DNA of 64,000 nt from Micromonospora sp. HNM0581 (lineage in GTDB: Bacteria; Actinomycetota; Actinomycetes; Mycobacteriales; Micromonosporaceae): contig NZ_JAASAD010000007.1 of the NCBI RefSeq assembly GCF_012726175.1, forward strand, positions 124,001-188,000, read 5' to 3'. Shown in pieces: positions 40,528 through 49,449 of the stretch; within the stretch, counting starts at the first letter, position 1, and each line of letters starts with the position of its first letter. Below the pieces are notes generated by a model. That model searched no databases. It was not told the origin of the DNA and saw only the letters and a program-made list of their open reading frames with translations. The translations under genes were made by a program, and so were the position numbers.

Positions 40528-42258
40528 ATGGCCCGGGCAACGCAAGACGAGAAGGCGGCCGCCGTCCGCACCAGCAGCACCAGCCGGGGAGGGGTGGTCC
40601 GGTCCAGAAGTCAGGTCCTGGCGTTGTCCGCGTCCGGCCTGGCCGCGCTGTGGGCACTCATGATGCTCACCACCATCGGTCAACAGGTCTACGCCATGGC
40701 CTACTTCTTCACCGAGTTCTTCGCCGGTGTGATCACACTGGTGTCGCTGAGCCTCACCGTGATGCTGGGCCTGCTCGCCACCGACCGGCTGGTGCTGATG
40801 GTCCGGCACCGGGTCCTGCTGCAGTCCGCCCACCGGGCGACCGGCATCCTTGCCGTCAGCGGCCTGGCCATGCACGTCGTCACGAAGATCACCAGCGGGC
40901 GGGCCGGAATGACCGACGCCTTCGTCCCCTTCGTCGGTGGCCGGGGCCTCTACCTCGGGCTCGGCACCATCGCCGCGCTGCTCATGGTGAGCGTGCTCTG
41001 GACCGGCATCATCCGGGCCCGCTTCGCCGACATCGGCCCGAAGTGGGTGTGGCGAGCCCTGCACTCCCTGGCCTACGCCGCCTGGCCGTTCGGCATCTTC
41101 CATGGCCTCCTCGTCGGCCGTACGCCCGCCACCTGGGTCGGCCTGAGCTACTTCGCCTGTGTCCTGCTGGTGGTCATCGCACTGATGGTCCGGCTCTCGG
41201 TCAACCTGCAACGGCGCAGCCGTGAGCAACAGCAGGCCGCCGTCCTCAACGAGGTCATGAGCGGTGGCAGGTCCACCGAGGAGACCCGCGGCAAGAACCT
41301 GCTCGGCGCCCTGACCGGCCGCCGTGTCGGCGCGGCAGCCGACGACGGGCGCGAGAAGCGGGTCCGCCGCGACATCAGCTGGGCCGAAAGTACCTCCGGG
41401 ACCTGGGCCAGCCCCACCATCCGGCGCAACGACCCGGAACGGTTCACTGTGCCGGTCGTTCCCGAGCCGGGCACGCTGCGTGAACCCGTCCGTGGCCGTC
41501 GTGACGCCGAGGAGCTGGAGCGGGCCGTACACCGCGAGACCGAGTTGTTGGAGCCGGTGGCCCGTCGTCGCCGCGACGCCGACCCGGCGTCCCGGCGCTC
41601 CTCGCGACGGGACGAGGAACTGGAGACCACCGGTCGCCGCCCGGCCCTCACCGAAGAGGAACTGGAGCCGGCGGCCCGTCGGTCGCGGCGCGACGACGAG
41701 TCGACCGGCCGTCGGTCGCGACGCGACGAGGAACGCGAACCCGTGGGCCGTCGGGCCACCCTTCGTGACGACGATCTGGTGCGGGACGAGGAGCCGGTGC
41801 GCCGACGCCGTCGTGACGACGAGGAAGAGGAAGAGTACGGCCGGTCCCGCCGGTCCCGCACCGACAGCCGGTACTCGGCCCCGCCGCAGCGCACGGAGGA
41901 CGAGGCGGAGGAACCCTGGGACAGCCCTCGCCGGTGGGAGTCGAACGCCCCGATCTCGGCCGGCCCGATCTCCGGTGCCCCCAGCTCCGGATCGCCGATC
42001 TCCGCCGCGCCGCGCATCGGCAGTGGGCGGCACAGCGCCGAGGACGACCTGCCGGAGGCGGAAACCGACTACTGGCGCCCGCCGGCCCGGTACGTCCCAG
42101 AGGACGACGTGGCCGTCGACGACACCCCCACCCTTGTCGACCTGGCTTCGCGGCGTGCCCGCCGGACCTCGTCGACGGAGAGTCGTCGCCGTCGCCGGGC
42201 CGACCCGGACGGGGTCGACGGAGCCTACTGGGCTGGACTACGGGGTGAGGCGAAGTGA
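40528..42258 (+). CDS. Cytochrome b561/ferric-reductase-like membrane protein with long charged tail
   Basis: A 576-aa protein. Residues about 25-225 contain six hydrophobic helices with conserved histidines (RHRVLLQSAHRATG, LAMHVVTK, RALHSLAYAAW, GIFHGLL), the pattern of di-haem ferric-reductase or cytochrome b transmembrane domains. The remaining 350 residues are low complexity, highly charged and repetitive (RRSRRDDE, RRDEE blocks), probably disordered and cytosolic. The next gene, a NuoF-like flavoprotein, overlaps by GTGA and could feed electrons. ATG 40528 has GAGGAG upstream; GTG 40495 is an alternative. Confidence 0.75.
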   Translation: MARATQDEKAAAVRTSSTSRGGVVRSRSQVLALSASGLAALWALMMLTTIGQQVYAMAYFFTEFFAGVITLVSLSLTVMLGLLATDRLVLMVRHRVLLQSAHRATGILAVSGLAMHVVTKITSGRAGMTDAFVPFVGGRGLYLGLGTIAALLMVSVLWTGIIRARFADIGPKWVWRALHSLAYAAWPFGIFHGLLVGRTPATWVGLSYFACVLLVVIALMVRLSVNLQRRSREQQQAAVLNEVMSGGRSTEETRGKNLLGALTGRRVGAAADDGREKRVRRDISWAESTSGTWASPTIRRNDPERFTVPVVPEPGTLREPVRGRRDAEELERAVHRETELLEPVARRRRDADPASRRSSRRDEELETTGRRPALTEEELEPAARRSRRDDESTGRRSRRDEEREPVGRRATLRDDDLVRDEEPVRRRRRDDEEEEEYGRSRRSRTDSRYSAPPQRTEDEAEEPWDSPRRWESNAPISAGPISGAPSSGSPISAAPRIGSGRHSAEDDLPEAETDYWRPPARYVPEDDVAVDDTPTLVDLASRRARRTSSTESRRRRRADPDGVDGAYWAGLRGEAK

Positions 42259-43718
42259 CCGCTCGTACCGTCCCACCGGTGGCCGCCGTCGGTGAGCCGC
42301 GGCTCACCGCGGGATTCGCCGAGTTCGGCCGGCTCGACATGCGTGCCCACGAAATGGTGCACGGAGCGATCAGTCCGATGGAGCCGTCCAGCCTGCTGCG
42401 GCTGTGTGAGGGCATCCAGCTCAAAGGCAAAGGGGGCGCCGGCTTCCCCTTCGCCAAGAAGCTGCGGGCGGTGCTGGAATCCTGTGAGCGACAGGACCTG
42501 CCGCCCGTGGTGGTGGTCAACGCCACCGAGGGTGAGCCGGCCAGCTGGAAGGACAAGGTCCTGCTCACCCGGGCCCCACACCTGATCCTCGACGGTGCCG
42601 CACTTGCCGCTTTCGCGCTGGACGCCGAAGAGATCGTGCTCTGCGTCGCCGACGACATGGTCGGCCGGGAATCGTTGATGGAGGCGTTGGACGAGCGCCG
42701 GATGCCGGCGCCGACGAGCGTCGTGACGGTGCCGCACCGATTCATCAGCGGTGAGGGTGGCGCACTGGTCAACGGCATCAACGGGCTGCCGCACATCCCA
42801 CCCGGCACCAAGAAACGTTCCAGTGACTCCGGCGTCAGCGGGATGCCGACCCTACTGTCGAACGCGGAGACGTACGCCCAGGTGGCGGTCGCCGCGCGGC
42901 TCGGCCCGTACGAGTACGCGGCGCTCGGCACCGACGACGAGCCCGGCACGGTGCTGCTCAGCATCACCGGAGCGGCGAAGCGCCACGCGGTTGTGGAGTG
43001 CGCGGCCGGTACCCCGTTGGCCGAGATCCTCGATCTGTGCGAGGTACCGGACGGCCCCGGCATCCTGATGGGCGGCTACCACGGCAAGTGGATCACACGG
43101 GAGGCGGCGGAATCGGCCGAGGTCTCCCGCAAGGGGCTCGCCGCCGTCGGTGGCACCCTCGGTGCGGGAATCATCGTGCCGCTCGCCGACGACACCTGCC
43201 CGCTCGGTGAGGCGGCGCAGGTCGTGCGCTATCTGGCCGGTGAGTCCGCCGGGCAGTGTGGCCCCTGCAAGCGGGGCCTGCCCGACCTGGCCCGCGCCGT
43301 CGACCTGGCGGTCTCCGGCAGCGCCCCGGTGGAGGTCGTCCGGGCTGCGGCCGGCGACGTCAAGGGCCGGGGGGCGTGCAGTCATCCGGACGGTACGTCC
43401 CGGTTCGCGCTGTCGGCGATGGAGGTCTTCGCCGACGACCTGAAGAAACACATCACCGGTGAGGGCTGCGGTCGACGGGTCAAGGGCCTGATGGGGCTAC
43501 CCGGCGCCCCCGACCCCGACCCGCAGAAGCTGGTGCTTGACTGGTCCCGGTGCGACGGGCACGGCCTCTGCGCCCACGTGGTGCCGGACTTCATCCGGCT
43601 CGACCAGAACGGATACCCCGCCTTCCCGCCCACCCCCGTACCGACCTGGTTGCGGGAGGGCGCGGCGAAGGCGGTGCAGGTCTGCCCGGCGTTGGCGTTG
43701 CGGCTGACCCAGGCCTGA
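42255..43718 (+). CDS. NuoF-like FMN/4Fe-4S flavoprotein with C-terminal ferredoxin domain
   Basis: A 487-aa protein. The N-terminal part carries the NuoF-type Rossmann/FMN loop (GKGGAGFPFAKKL, VVNATEGEPASWKDK) and the SLBB-like region (ISGEGGALVNGI). The SF binding region has AGQCGPCKRG near 332-341 with a further Cys near 374. The last 60 residues are a ferredoxin-like domain with C.GHGLCAHV and a C-terminal VCPALAL. The four-cysteine set of a classic NuoF looks incomplete (CGPC plus one), so cluster type is uncertain. It probably moves electrons between NAD(P)H or ferredoxin and the adjacent membrane cytochrome. Confidence 0.82.
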   Translation: MTARTVPPVAAVGEPRLTAGFAEFGRLDMRAHEMVHGAISPMEPSSLLRLCEGIQLKGKGGAGFPFAKKLRAVLESCERQDLPPVVVVNATEGEPASWKDKVLLTRAPHLILDGAALAAFALDAEEIVLCVADDMVGRESLMEALDERRMPAPTSVVTVPHRFISGEGGALVNGINGLPHIPPGTKKRSSDSGVSGMPTLLSNAETYAQVAVAARLGPYEYAALGTDDEPGTVLLSITGAAKRHAVVECAAGTPLAEILDLCEVPDGPGILMGGYHGKWITREAAESAEVSRKGLAAVGGTLGAGIIVPLADDTCPLGEAAQVVRYLAGESAGQCGPCKRGLPDLARAVDLAVSGSAPVEVVRAAAGDVKGRGACSHPDGTSRFALSAMEVFADDLKKHITGEGCGRRVKGLMGLPGAPDPDPQKLVLDWSRCDGHGLCAHVVPDFIRLDQNGYPAFPPTPVPTWLREGAAKAVQVCPALALRLTQA

Positions 43719-43781
43719 GTCTCACCGACCGTGGCGGCGTGGCTGTCAGGACGGCGGTGAGTGAACCGAAGGGAGACGCGG

Positions 43782-44396
43782 ATGGGGTCGGTTCCCACGA
43801 CGGGACGGTCCACCGGGGCGGTCGCCGCCGTCCTGCTCGCCACCATGCTCGCCATCGCGGGCTGCGGTGCCGGTCCGGACGCCGAGGCGGCTCCGCCCGC
43901 GGACGCTCCGGCGTCCACCACTGCCGATGCCGGCGCTGCGGATGGTGGCGTCGTCGACGCCGGATCCCCGTCGACCGCGCCGGCCGGGCCGGTGCCGGAC
44001 ACTTTGCGGTTCACCGGCACCACCCTGGACGGCGCCACCTTCGACGCCGCGACCCTGGCCGGTCGCCCGGTGGTGCTGTGGTTCTGGGCCCCCTGGTGCG
44101 CCACCTGCGCCAGCCAGGCGTGGACGATAGCCGAGATCGAGCCCGGCTTCCGGGACACCGTGCCGATCATCGGTGTCGCCGGGCTCGGTGAGCGCAAGGC
44201 GATGACCGATTTCGTCACCGAGTTCGAACTGGGCCCGATGCCGCAGATCGAGGACCGCGCGGGAGAGATCTGGCGGCGTTTCGAGGTCGTCGAGCAGAGC
44301 ACCTTCGTCATCATCGACCGCGACGGTCGGGTGATCCACCAGGGCTGGCTGGACGGCGAGGACCTGACCCGCCGGGTCACCGCACTGGCCACCTGA
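43782..44396 (+). CDS. TlpA/ResA-like thioredoxin-fold lipoprotein
   Basis: A 204-aa lipoprotein. A signal peptide with lipobox LAIAGC (Cys 28) is followed by an Ala/Asp-rich linker and a thioredoxin domain with FWAPWCATC (CATC near 106-109), and a cis-Pro loop in GPMPQIED or STFVIID. Such proteins reduce or exchange disulphides on the outer face of the membrane, for example in cytochrome maturation. ATG 43782 with AAGGGAG is preferred over GTG 43761. It follows the flavoprotein gene by 63 bp and probably belongs to the same unit. Confidence 0.9.
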   Translation: MGSVPTTGRSTGAVAAVLLATMLAIAGCGAGPDAEAAPPADAPASTTADAGAADGGVVDAGSPSTAPAGPVPDTLRFTGTTLDGATFDAATLAGRPVVLWFWAPWCATCASQAWTIAEIEPGFRDTVPIIGVAGLGERKAMTDFVTEFELGPMPQIEDRAGEIWRRFEVVEQSTFVIIDRDGRVIHQGWLDGEDLTRRVTALAT

Positions 44397-44417
44397 CCCC
44401 ACACCACCACCCGGCCG

Positions 44418-44480
44418 CGTCGATCATGAGGTTGACGGCGTCGTCGATCTCTAGTGGTGCCGGCAACCTCATGATCAACG
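44418..44480. terminator. Convergent terminator-like long inverted repeat
   Basis: GATCATGAGGTTG (44422-44434) and CAACCTCATGATC (44464-44476) are a perfect 13-bp inverted repeat with a 29-nt loop, lying between the convergent lipoprotein and serS genes. GATCATGA-type dyads of this shape are common between convergent Micromonospora genes, as I recall, and probably end transcription from both sides. Confidence 0.65.
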
Positions 44481-44495
44481 TGAGGGGTCGGGGGG

Positions 44496-45776
44496 TCAGC
44501 GAGGGGACAGGCGGTCGGTGCCCAGGAGGGAACGGAGGACCTCTGGTACCAGAACCGAGCCGTCGGGCTGCTGGAACTGCTCCAGTATCGCCGGGTAGAG
44601 ACGGCTGGTGGCCAGCGCCGAACCGTTGAGGGTGTGCACGAAACGGGTCTGCTTGCCACCCGGCTCGCGGTAGCGGATCGCCGCCCGGCGGGCCTGATAG
44701 TCGCCGCCCCAGGACACCGACGAGACCTCCTTGTACTTGCCGGTGCTGGGCATCCACACCTCGATATCGAGAGTCTTGCGCATCGACGCGCTGGAATCGC
44801 CGGCCGCGAGCAGGCTGCGCTGGTAGTGCAGGCCCAGCCCCTCGACCAGGCTCTCCGCATGGCTGATCATCTGCTCCAGGGCGGCGTCGGCCTGCTCGGG
44901 CAGCGTGAACTGGAAAATCTCCACCTTGTTGAACTGGTGACCCCGGACGGTGCCCCGCTCGTCGGAGTGCGAGCCGGCCGCCTCACGGCGATAGCACGGC
45001 GTGTACGCGAACACCTTCAGCGGCAGCTTCGCGGTATCCAGGATCTCGTCCTGGTACGCACCGAGGATCGCCGTCTCCGCTGTCGGCAGCAGGAACTGCC
45101 CGCGCGGCGCGGACTGCCTGTCCAGGTGGTAGACGTCGTCGTAGAACTTGGGAAACTGACCGGCCGCGAAACCGGCACTCTCCAGCAGCAGATGCGGGGG
45201 CAGGAGGAATTCGTACCCGGCCTCGATGTTCCGCTCGATCAGCCAGTTGATCAGCGCCCACTCCAGCCGGGCACCCAGGCCGGTGTACATCCAGAAGCCG
45301 GAACCACCAAGCTTGACACCCCGCTCGTGGTCGACCAGACCGAGCATCCGGCTCAGCTCGACATGATCGCGGACCTTCTCGATGGCCGGCGGCACACCGA
45401 AAGTCCTCACCACCCGGTTGGCCTCCTTGCCGCCGGCCACGACATCCTCGGCCGGCAGGTTGGGCAACTCGCTCATGGTGGTACGCAGACGCGCCTGCAC
45501 CCCGTCGAGTTCCGCCTCCAGTTCGGCGACCTGCTTACGGCCGTCGTCGGAGGTAACCTGCGGCTCGACACCAGCCCGCTTCGCCTGCGCGTACGCCCGG
45601 GCCTCGGCCTTGCGGCGCTGACGTTCCCCGTCGATCTCACTGATCAGCCGGCGGCGCTCCCGGTCGAGTCGCTGGATCTCCTCCAGCACCCGATCGACCT
45701 CGGCGGCGTCCAGCCGCTTCGCCAACGCGACGGCCACCGCTTCGCGATCCTTCCGGATCAACTCCATGTCGAGCAT
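44496..45776 (-). CDS. serS: Seryl-tRNA synthetase, non-canonical for actinobacteria
   Basis: A 426-aa class II synthetase. An N-terminal coiled-coil arm (residues about 30-100) is followed by motif 2 (CYRREAAGSHSDERGTVRGH, key RREAGS and RGHQF) and motif 3 (TLNGSALATSR). The length is normal. The N-terminus MLDMELIRKDREAVAVALAKR does not follow the MIDLR..R.DP..VRASQ.ARG form usual in actinobacterial housekeeping SerRS, as I remember it, so this may be a second copy, for example a resistance or specialised version. Monocistronic, ended by the inverted repeat at 44.4 kb. Confidence 0.93.
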   Translation of the reverse strand: MLDMELIRKDREAVAVALAKRLDAAEVDRVLEEIQRLDRERRRLISEIDGERQRRKAEARAYAQAKRAGVEPQVTSDDGRKQVAELEAELDGVQARLRTTMSELPNLPAEDVVAGGKEANRVVRTFGVPPAIEKVRDHVELSRMLGLVDHERGVKLGGSGFWMYTGLGARLEWALINWLIERNIEAGYEFLLPPHLLLESAGFAAGQFPKFYDDVYHLDRQSAPRGQFLLPTAETAILGAYQDEILDTAKLPLKVFAYTPCYRREAAGSHSDERGTVRGHQFNKVEIFQFTLPEQADAALEQMISHAESLVEGLGLHYQRSLLAAGDSSASMRKTLDIEVWMPSTGKYKEVSSVSWGGDYQARRAAIRYREPGGKQTRFVHTLNGSALATSRLYPAILEQFQQPDGSVLVPEVLRSLLGTDRLSPR

Positions 45777-45921
45777 GCTGCTCCGTACGCCTCCGTCCGG
45801 GCTCGGGTGGACCTCCAGATGCTACCGTCGCGCCCGAACCGCACAGCCTCCCGCACCCCGCCCCCACACCGCCGTCCGAAACCACCTCGGTGGCGGACAG
45901 ACCAGCGGCCGGAGCAGGCGG

Positions 45922-47019
45922 TCAGAGTCGGATCGGCATCAGAATGGAGAAAGCCGCCGGATCATCCGGCCGCCGGATGGCCAGCGGGGTCACCGGACCG
46001 TCCGATTCCAACACCAGGCGCGGACCGCCCGCGGCGTGCAGCGCGTCGAGCAGGAAACCGCCGTTGACACCGACCCGCAGCTCTGCCCGACCGGCCCGGT
46101 CCACGGCCCCGACGTCGGCCAGGTCGTCCGCGCCGAGCAGGCGAATCGCGTCCCGACCGCCCAGCCCCAGCACGGTCACCGGCAGCAGCTCGCCCGCGTG
46201 CTCACGGGTCACCGTGGCAGCTCCCGAACGCAACGCGGCGACCAGCCACGGCGTGTCCACCGGCACCCGCCGGGCCGCCCCGCCGGTCGATGCCGGTACC
46301 AGTGCCTGGTACTCGGGGAAGTCGTACGGCAGGGTCGTCACCCGCAACCGGTGCCCGGCGACGTCGGCGACCACCTGCCGTGCGGCCAGGGTCAGCCGGA
46401 CGCCACCCATCGTCGCCGTGACGCAGAGCCGACGCAGCCGGTCGACCGCGGCCACGGGCAGCAGCGCCCGCACCGCCGGACCGCGTACCGCCGCACCGGC
46501 CGACGCCACCGCCAGCCGGTACCGGTCGGTGGCCACCAGACGTACGCCATCGCCGGTCACGTCGAACAGCACACCTGCCAAGCCCGGCGACGCCGGGTCG
46601 GTGCCGACCGCGAAACGGACGGCATCCACCGCCGTGGACAGCGCACGCCCGGTCAGGACGAGCCGGGTGGCGGACCGGGGTTCGTCGTCGGCGAGCAGGC
46701 GACGGATCCGGGCAACCTCCTGCCGTGCCTCGGCCAGCCCGCCCGCCAGCCGATCGAGGTGCGCGTCGAGAATCCGGTGCACCACCAAGGGTTCCGCGCG
46801 TACCGCCTGGGCGATCTCGGTGACCGGGAGACCGATACGGCGCAGCCCGGCCACCAGCCGGGCCGGCGCCACCTGGTCATCGGCGTACCGGCGGTACCCG
46901 GTGACCGGATCGATCCAGGCCGGCGCCAGCACCCCGGCGGCGTCGTAGAACCGCAGCGCACTCACCGTCAGCCCACTGGCCTGGGCCAGCTCACCGATGC
47001 TGCGCAGATCACTGTCCAC
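45922..47019 (-). CDS. MerR regulator fused to DnaN (beta sliding clamp)-like domains
   Basis: A 365-aa protein. Residues 1-115 are a MerR winged helix and dimerisation helix (SIGELAQASGLTVSALRFYD, then YRRYADDQV). From about 118 the protein follows the DNA polymerase III beta-subunit pattern: a first domain with LVATDRYRLAVA, and a C-terminal domain with RVGVNGGFLLDALHA, PLAIRRPDD and the ending ILMPIRL, all clamp landmarks. One or two of the three clamp domains seem present. The fusion suggests transcription control linked to DNA or replication proteins, or use of the clamp fold as a ligand sensor. Single gene, not coupled to neighbours. Confidence 0.88.
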   Translation of the reverse strand: MDSDLRSIGELAQASGLTVSALRFYDAAGVLAPAWIDPVTGYRRYADDQVAPARLVAGLRRIGLPVTEIAQAVRAEPLVVHRILDAHLDRLAGGLAEARQEVARIRRLLADDEPRSATRLVLTGRALSTAVDAVRFAVGTDPASPGLAGVLFDVTGDGVRLVATDRYRLAVASAGAAVRGPAVRALLPVAAVDRLRRLCVTATMGGVRLTLAARQVVADVAGHRLRVTTLPYDFPEYQALVPASTGGAARRVPVDTPWLVAALRSGAATVTREHAGELLPVTVLGLGGRDAIRLLGADDLADVGAVDRAGRAELRVGVNGGFLLDALHAAGGPRLVLESDGPVTPLAIRRPDDPAAFSILMPIRL

Positions 47020-47052
47020 ACGCCGATCCTGCCCCCTCGACCCGGTCGAGGG

Positions 47053-48246
47053 TCAAGCCCGCCCGGCGTCGCCCTCGTCCAGCAGGCGGAAGGTGATGCC
47101 CGCGGAGGTCAGGCGGTGCAGCAGCGCGTCGCCCATCGCGGTGACGGGCGTGACCTGACCGGCAGTGGCCGGCAGGTCGTCGCAGGCCAGGCAGAGTGCC
47201 GACTCGGCGAGCATCTTCGCGGTCTCGTCGTAACCGGGGTCGCCGCCGGCCACCTCCGTCACCACCCGTCGTCCGCCGCCGACACCGACGAACCGGACCT
47301 TGAACCATGACGTGGCCCGCTGCTCGGCGCTCGGCCCCTGCCCGGAGGCGAGCCGGCCGAACAACCAGCGCCGGGTCGGTGGCAGCTTCACCAGCCCGGC
47401 GACGGCACCGAGCCCCGCACCGGCCACCAGCACGGTCGGCAGTCGCCGCACAGCCGCGAAGTGCCGGTAGCGGAAATCCGGGCCGTACTCGGGGCGGGCT
47501 GCCGCCGAACGGCGTACCACCTGCGGGTCGATGGTCGGTAGCGGCACCGCCCAGACGGGCAGGTCCCGCGAGCGGGCCAGCCGGCCCGGAACCGTCCGGA
47601 CCCGGCGGTCGTTCGCGCGCGGCTCGGCGGCGCGGCGCTCGCGGGCCACCCGCGACGCCTCGGCGGTACGCGAAAAGGCGATCAGCGCCGAGTGGTACGT
47701 GCCGGCGGAGAACCGCCCACCGGCACGCACGTACCCGTCCACGGTGATGGCGGCGTCGGCGGGCAGGTGCTTGACGGTGAACCAGACACCGAGGTCGTGC
47801 GGGACCGAGTCGAAGCCGCAGGCGTGCACCAACCGGGCCCCGGTGCGTACCGCCTCGGCATGGTGGCGCAGGTACATCCGGTCGACGAACTCCGGTTCAC
47901 CGGTGATGTCGAGGTAGTCGGTCCCGGCGGCGGCGCAGGCGGCCACCAGCGGCTCACCGTGGTGCACGTACGGGCCGACGGTGCTGGCCACCACCCGGGC
48001 GTCGGCGGCCACCGTGTGCAGCGAAGCCGGGTCGGTGACATCGGCGGTGAGCAGCGGCAACCCGGCCAGTGCCGGGTCGGTGGCGGCCAGTTCGTCCCGG
48101 ACCGCGGCCAGCTTTGCGGGGTTACGCCCGGCGATCGCCCAGCGCAGCCCCGGCGGCGCGTGCCGGGCCAGGTAGCGTGCGGTGAGCCCGCCGGTGAACC
48201 CGGTAGCTCCGAACAGCACCACGTCGTACGACCGTTGGGCAGCCAT
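47053..48246 (-). CDS. Saccharopine dehydrogenase-like / trans-acting enoyl reductase family protein
   Basis: A 397-aa protein with an N-terminal Rossmann fold (VVLFGATGFTGGLTARYLA), NAD(P)-binding residues AGRNPAKL, and TVGPYVHHGEPLVAACA, a conserved family stretch. ACGFDSVPHDLGVW is the other landmark. Mycobacterial relatives (Rv2449c, Rv2953-type) act in lipid or phthiocerol metabolism as trans enoyl reductases. A hydrophobic segment (VLVAGAGLGAVAGLVKL) near residue 275 may contact the membrane. The substrate here is unknown. Confidence 0.88.
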   Translation of the reverse strand: MAAQRSYDVVLFGATGFTGGLTARYLARHAPPGLRWAIAGRNPAKLAAVRDELAATDPALAGLPLLTADVTDPASLHTVAADARVVASTVGPYVHHGEPLVAACAAAGTDYLDITGEPEFVDRMYLRHHAEAVRTGARLVHACGFDSVPHDLGVWFTVKHLPADAAITVDGYVRAGGRFSAGTYHSALIAFSRTAEASRVARERRAAEPRANDRRVRTVPGRLARSRDLPVWAVPLPTIDPQVVRRSAAARPEYGPDFRYRHFAAVRRLPTVLVAGAGLGAVAGLVKLPPTRRWLFGRLASGQGPSAEQRATSWFKVRFVGVGGGRRVVTEVAGGDPGYDETAKMLAESALCLACDDLPATAGQVTPVTAMGDALLHRLTSAGITFRLLDEGDAGRA

Positions 48247-48294
48247 CCCGTGATCATGCCACCGTCGCCGCTGATCCGCCCCGTTACCTGCCGG

Positions 48295-49449
48295 TCAGTG
48301 CGGGACGAACACCGCGCGCACGCACTCCTCGGGCCGGTCCCGCATGAGTGCGTAACCCTCGGCGGCCCGGTCCAGGCAGAAGCGGTGCGTGGCCAGGTGC
48401 TCGGTGCGCAGCTCGTCGCGGGCCATCCGCTCCAGCAGCATCGGGATGTGGCGCTGACCGTGCTGGCGTCCGCCCCGCACCGTCAGCGCCTTGTGCACGA
48501 CGGTGCCGGTCGGGAACGCGTCGACGCGACGGACCCCGCCGTTGAGCACGAAGACACTGCCGCCCTTACGGCAGGCGTACACCGCTTCCCGGACCGCATC
48601 CGGTGCCCGGGTGCGGCCGGTGAACCGGTCGGCGAGCGACAGGTTTTCCCCGGCAGGCCCGCCAGCCGCCTCGACACACACGTCGGGCCCCCGTCCACCG
48701 GAAAGTTCCCGCAGCCGTGCCGTGACGTCGGTGTCCCGGCGGTCGATGGTCTCGGCGCCCACGTGGTGACGCGCCATCTGCAGCCGCGCGGGATGCCGGT
48801 CGACGACGATCACCCGTTCGGCACCCAGCAGCCAGGCGGACCGAGCAGCCAGTTGACCGACGGCACCGGCTCCCCACACCGCCACCACGTCGCCGGGGCG
48901 TACCTCGCCTCCCTCGGCACCCAGCCAGCCGGCCGGTGCGGCGTCCGAGGCGAACAGGGCCCGGTCGTCGTCGACCGACTCCGGCACCGCGAACGCTCCG
49001 ACGTCGGCGTAGGGCACCCGGACGTACTCGGCGTGGCTGCCGGCGAAACCTCCTGCGGACCGCGGGTGGCCGAAGCAGCCCGCCACCGGGTGACCCCACT
49101 CCGCTTCGCTCGCGGTCGGGTCGGTGCTGCCGTTGTCGCAGCACGACGGCAGCCCCCGACGGCAGTACCAGCAGGCACCGCAGGCCACGGAGGCGCAGAC
49201 CACCACCCGGTCGCCGATGCGGTGCCGGCGTACTCCGGCGCCCACCTCGACCACGTCGCCGAGGAACTCGTGACCGAGCACTTCCCCGGCGGTCGGGGCG
49301 GGCACCGTCCCGGCGAGCAGCGGCAGGTCGGCGCCGCAGGTGGCGCTGAGCCGTACCCGGACGATCACGTCGTGGTCGTTGCGCAGCTCCGGATCGGGGA
49401 CCTGGCGTACGGCCAGCTCACCGCCGGTGCCCCAGCACAGTGCTCTCAC
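48295..49449 (-). CDS. Zinc-dependent alcohol/formaldehyde dehydrogenase family protein
   Basis: A 384-aa MDR-superfamily enzyme. The catalytic zinc region GEVLGHEFLGDVVEVG, a structural zinc cysteine cluster (CGACWYCRRGLPSCC) and the Rossmann motif WGAGAVGQLAA are clear. The long insert and overall pattern resemble glutathione-independent formaldehyde dehydrogenase-like proteins. GTG 49449 overlaps the upstream SRPBCC-like gene (GTGA), so the two are co-translated. Confidence 0.9.
   Translation of the reverse strand: MRALCWGTGGELAVRQVPDPELRNDHDVIVRVRLSATCGADLPLLAGTVPAPTAGEVLGHEFLGDVVEVGAGVRRHRIGDRVVVCASVACGACWYCRRGLPSCCDNGSTDPTASEAEWGHPVAGCFGHPRSAGGFAGSHAEYVRVPYADVGAFAVPESVDDDRALFASDAAPAGWLGAEGGEVRPGDVVAVWGAGAVGQLAARSAWLLGAERVIVVDRHPARLQMARHHVGAETIDRRDTDVTARLRELSGGRGPDVCVEAAGGPAGENLSLADRFTGRTRAPDAVREAVYACRKGGSVFVLNGGVRRVDAFPTGTVVHKALTVRGGRQHGQRHIPMLLERMARDELRTEHLATHRFCLDRAAEGYALMRDRPEECVRAVFVPH

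Noticed and set aside
40081..42033. Long minus-strand open frame of 650 codons opposite the cytochrome-like gene
   Set aside because: Low-complexity G/E/H-rich translation with no domain; the opposite strand codes for membrane helices and a charged tail.
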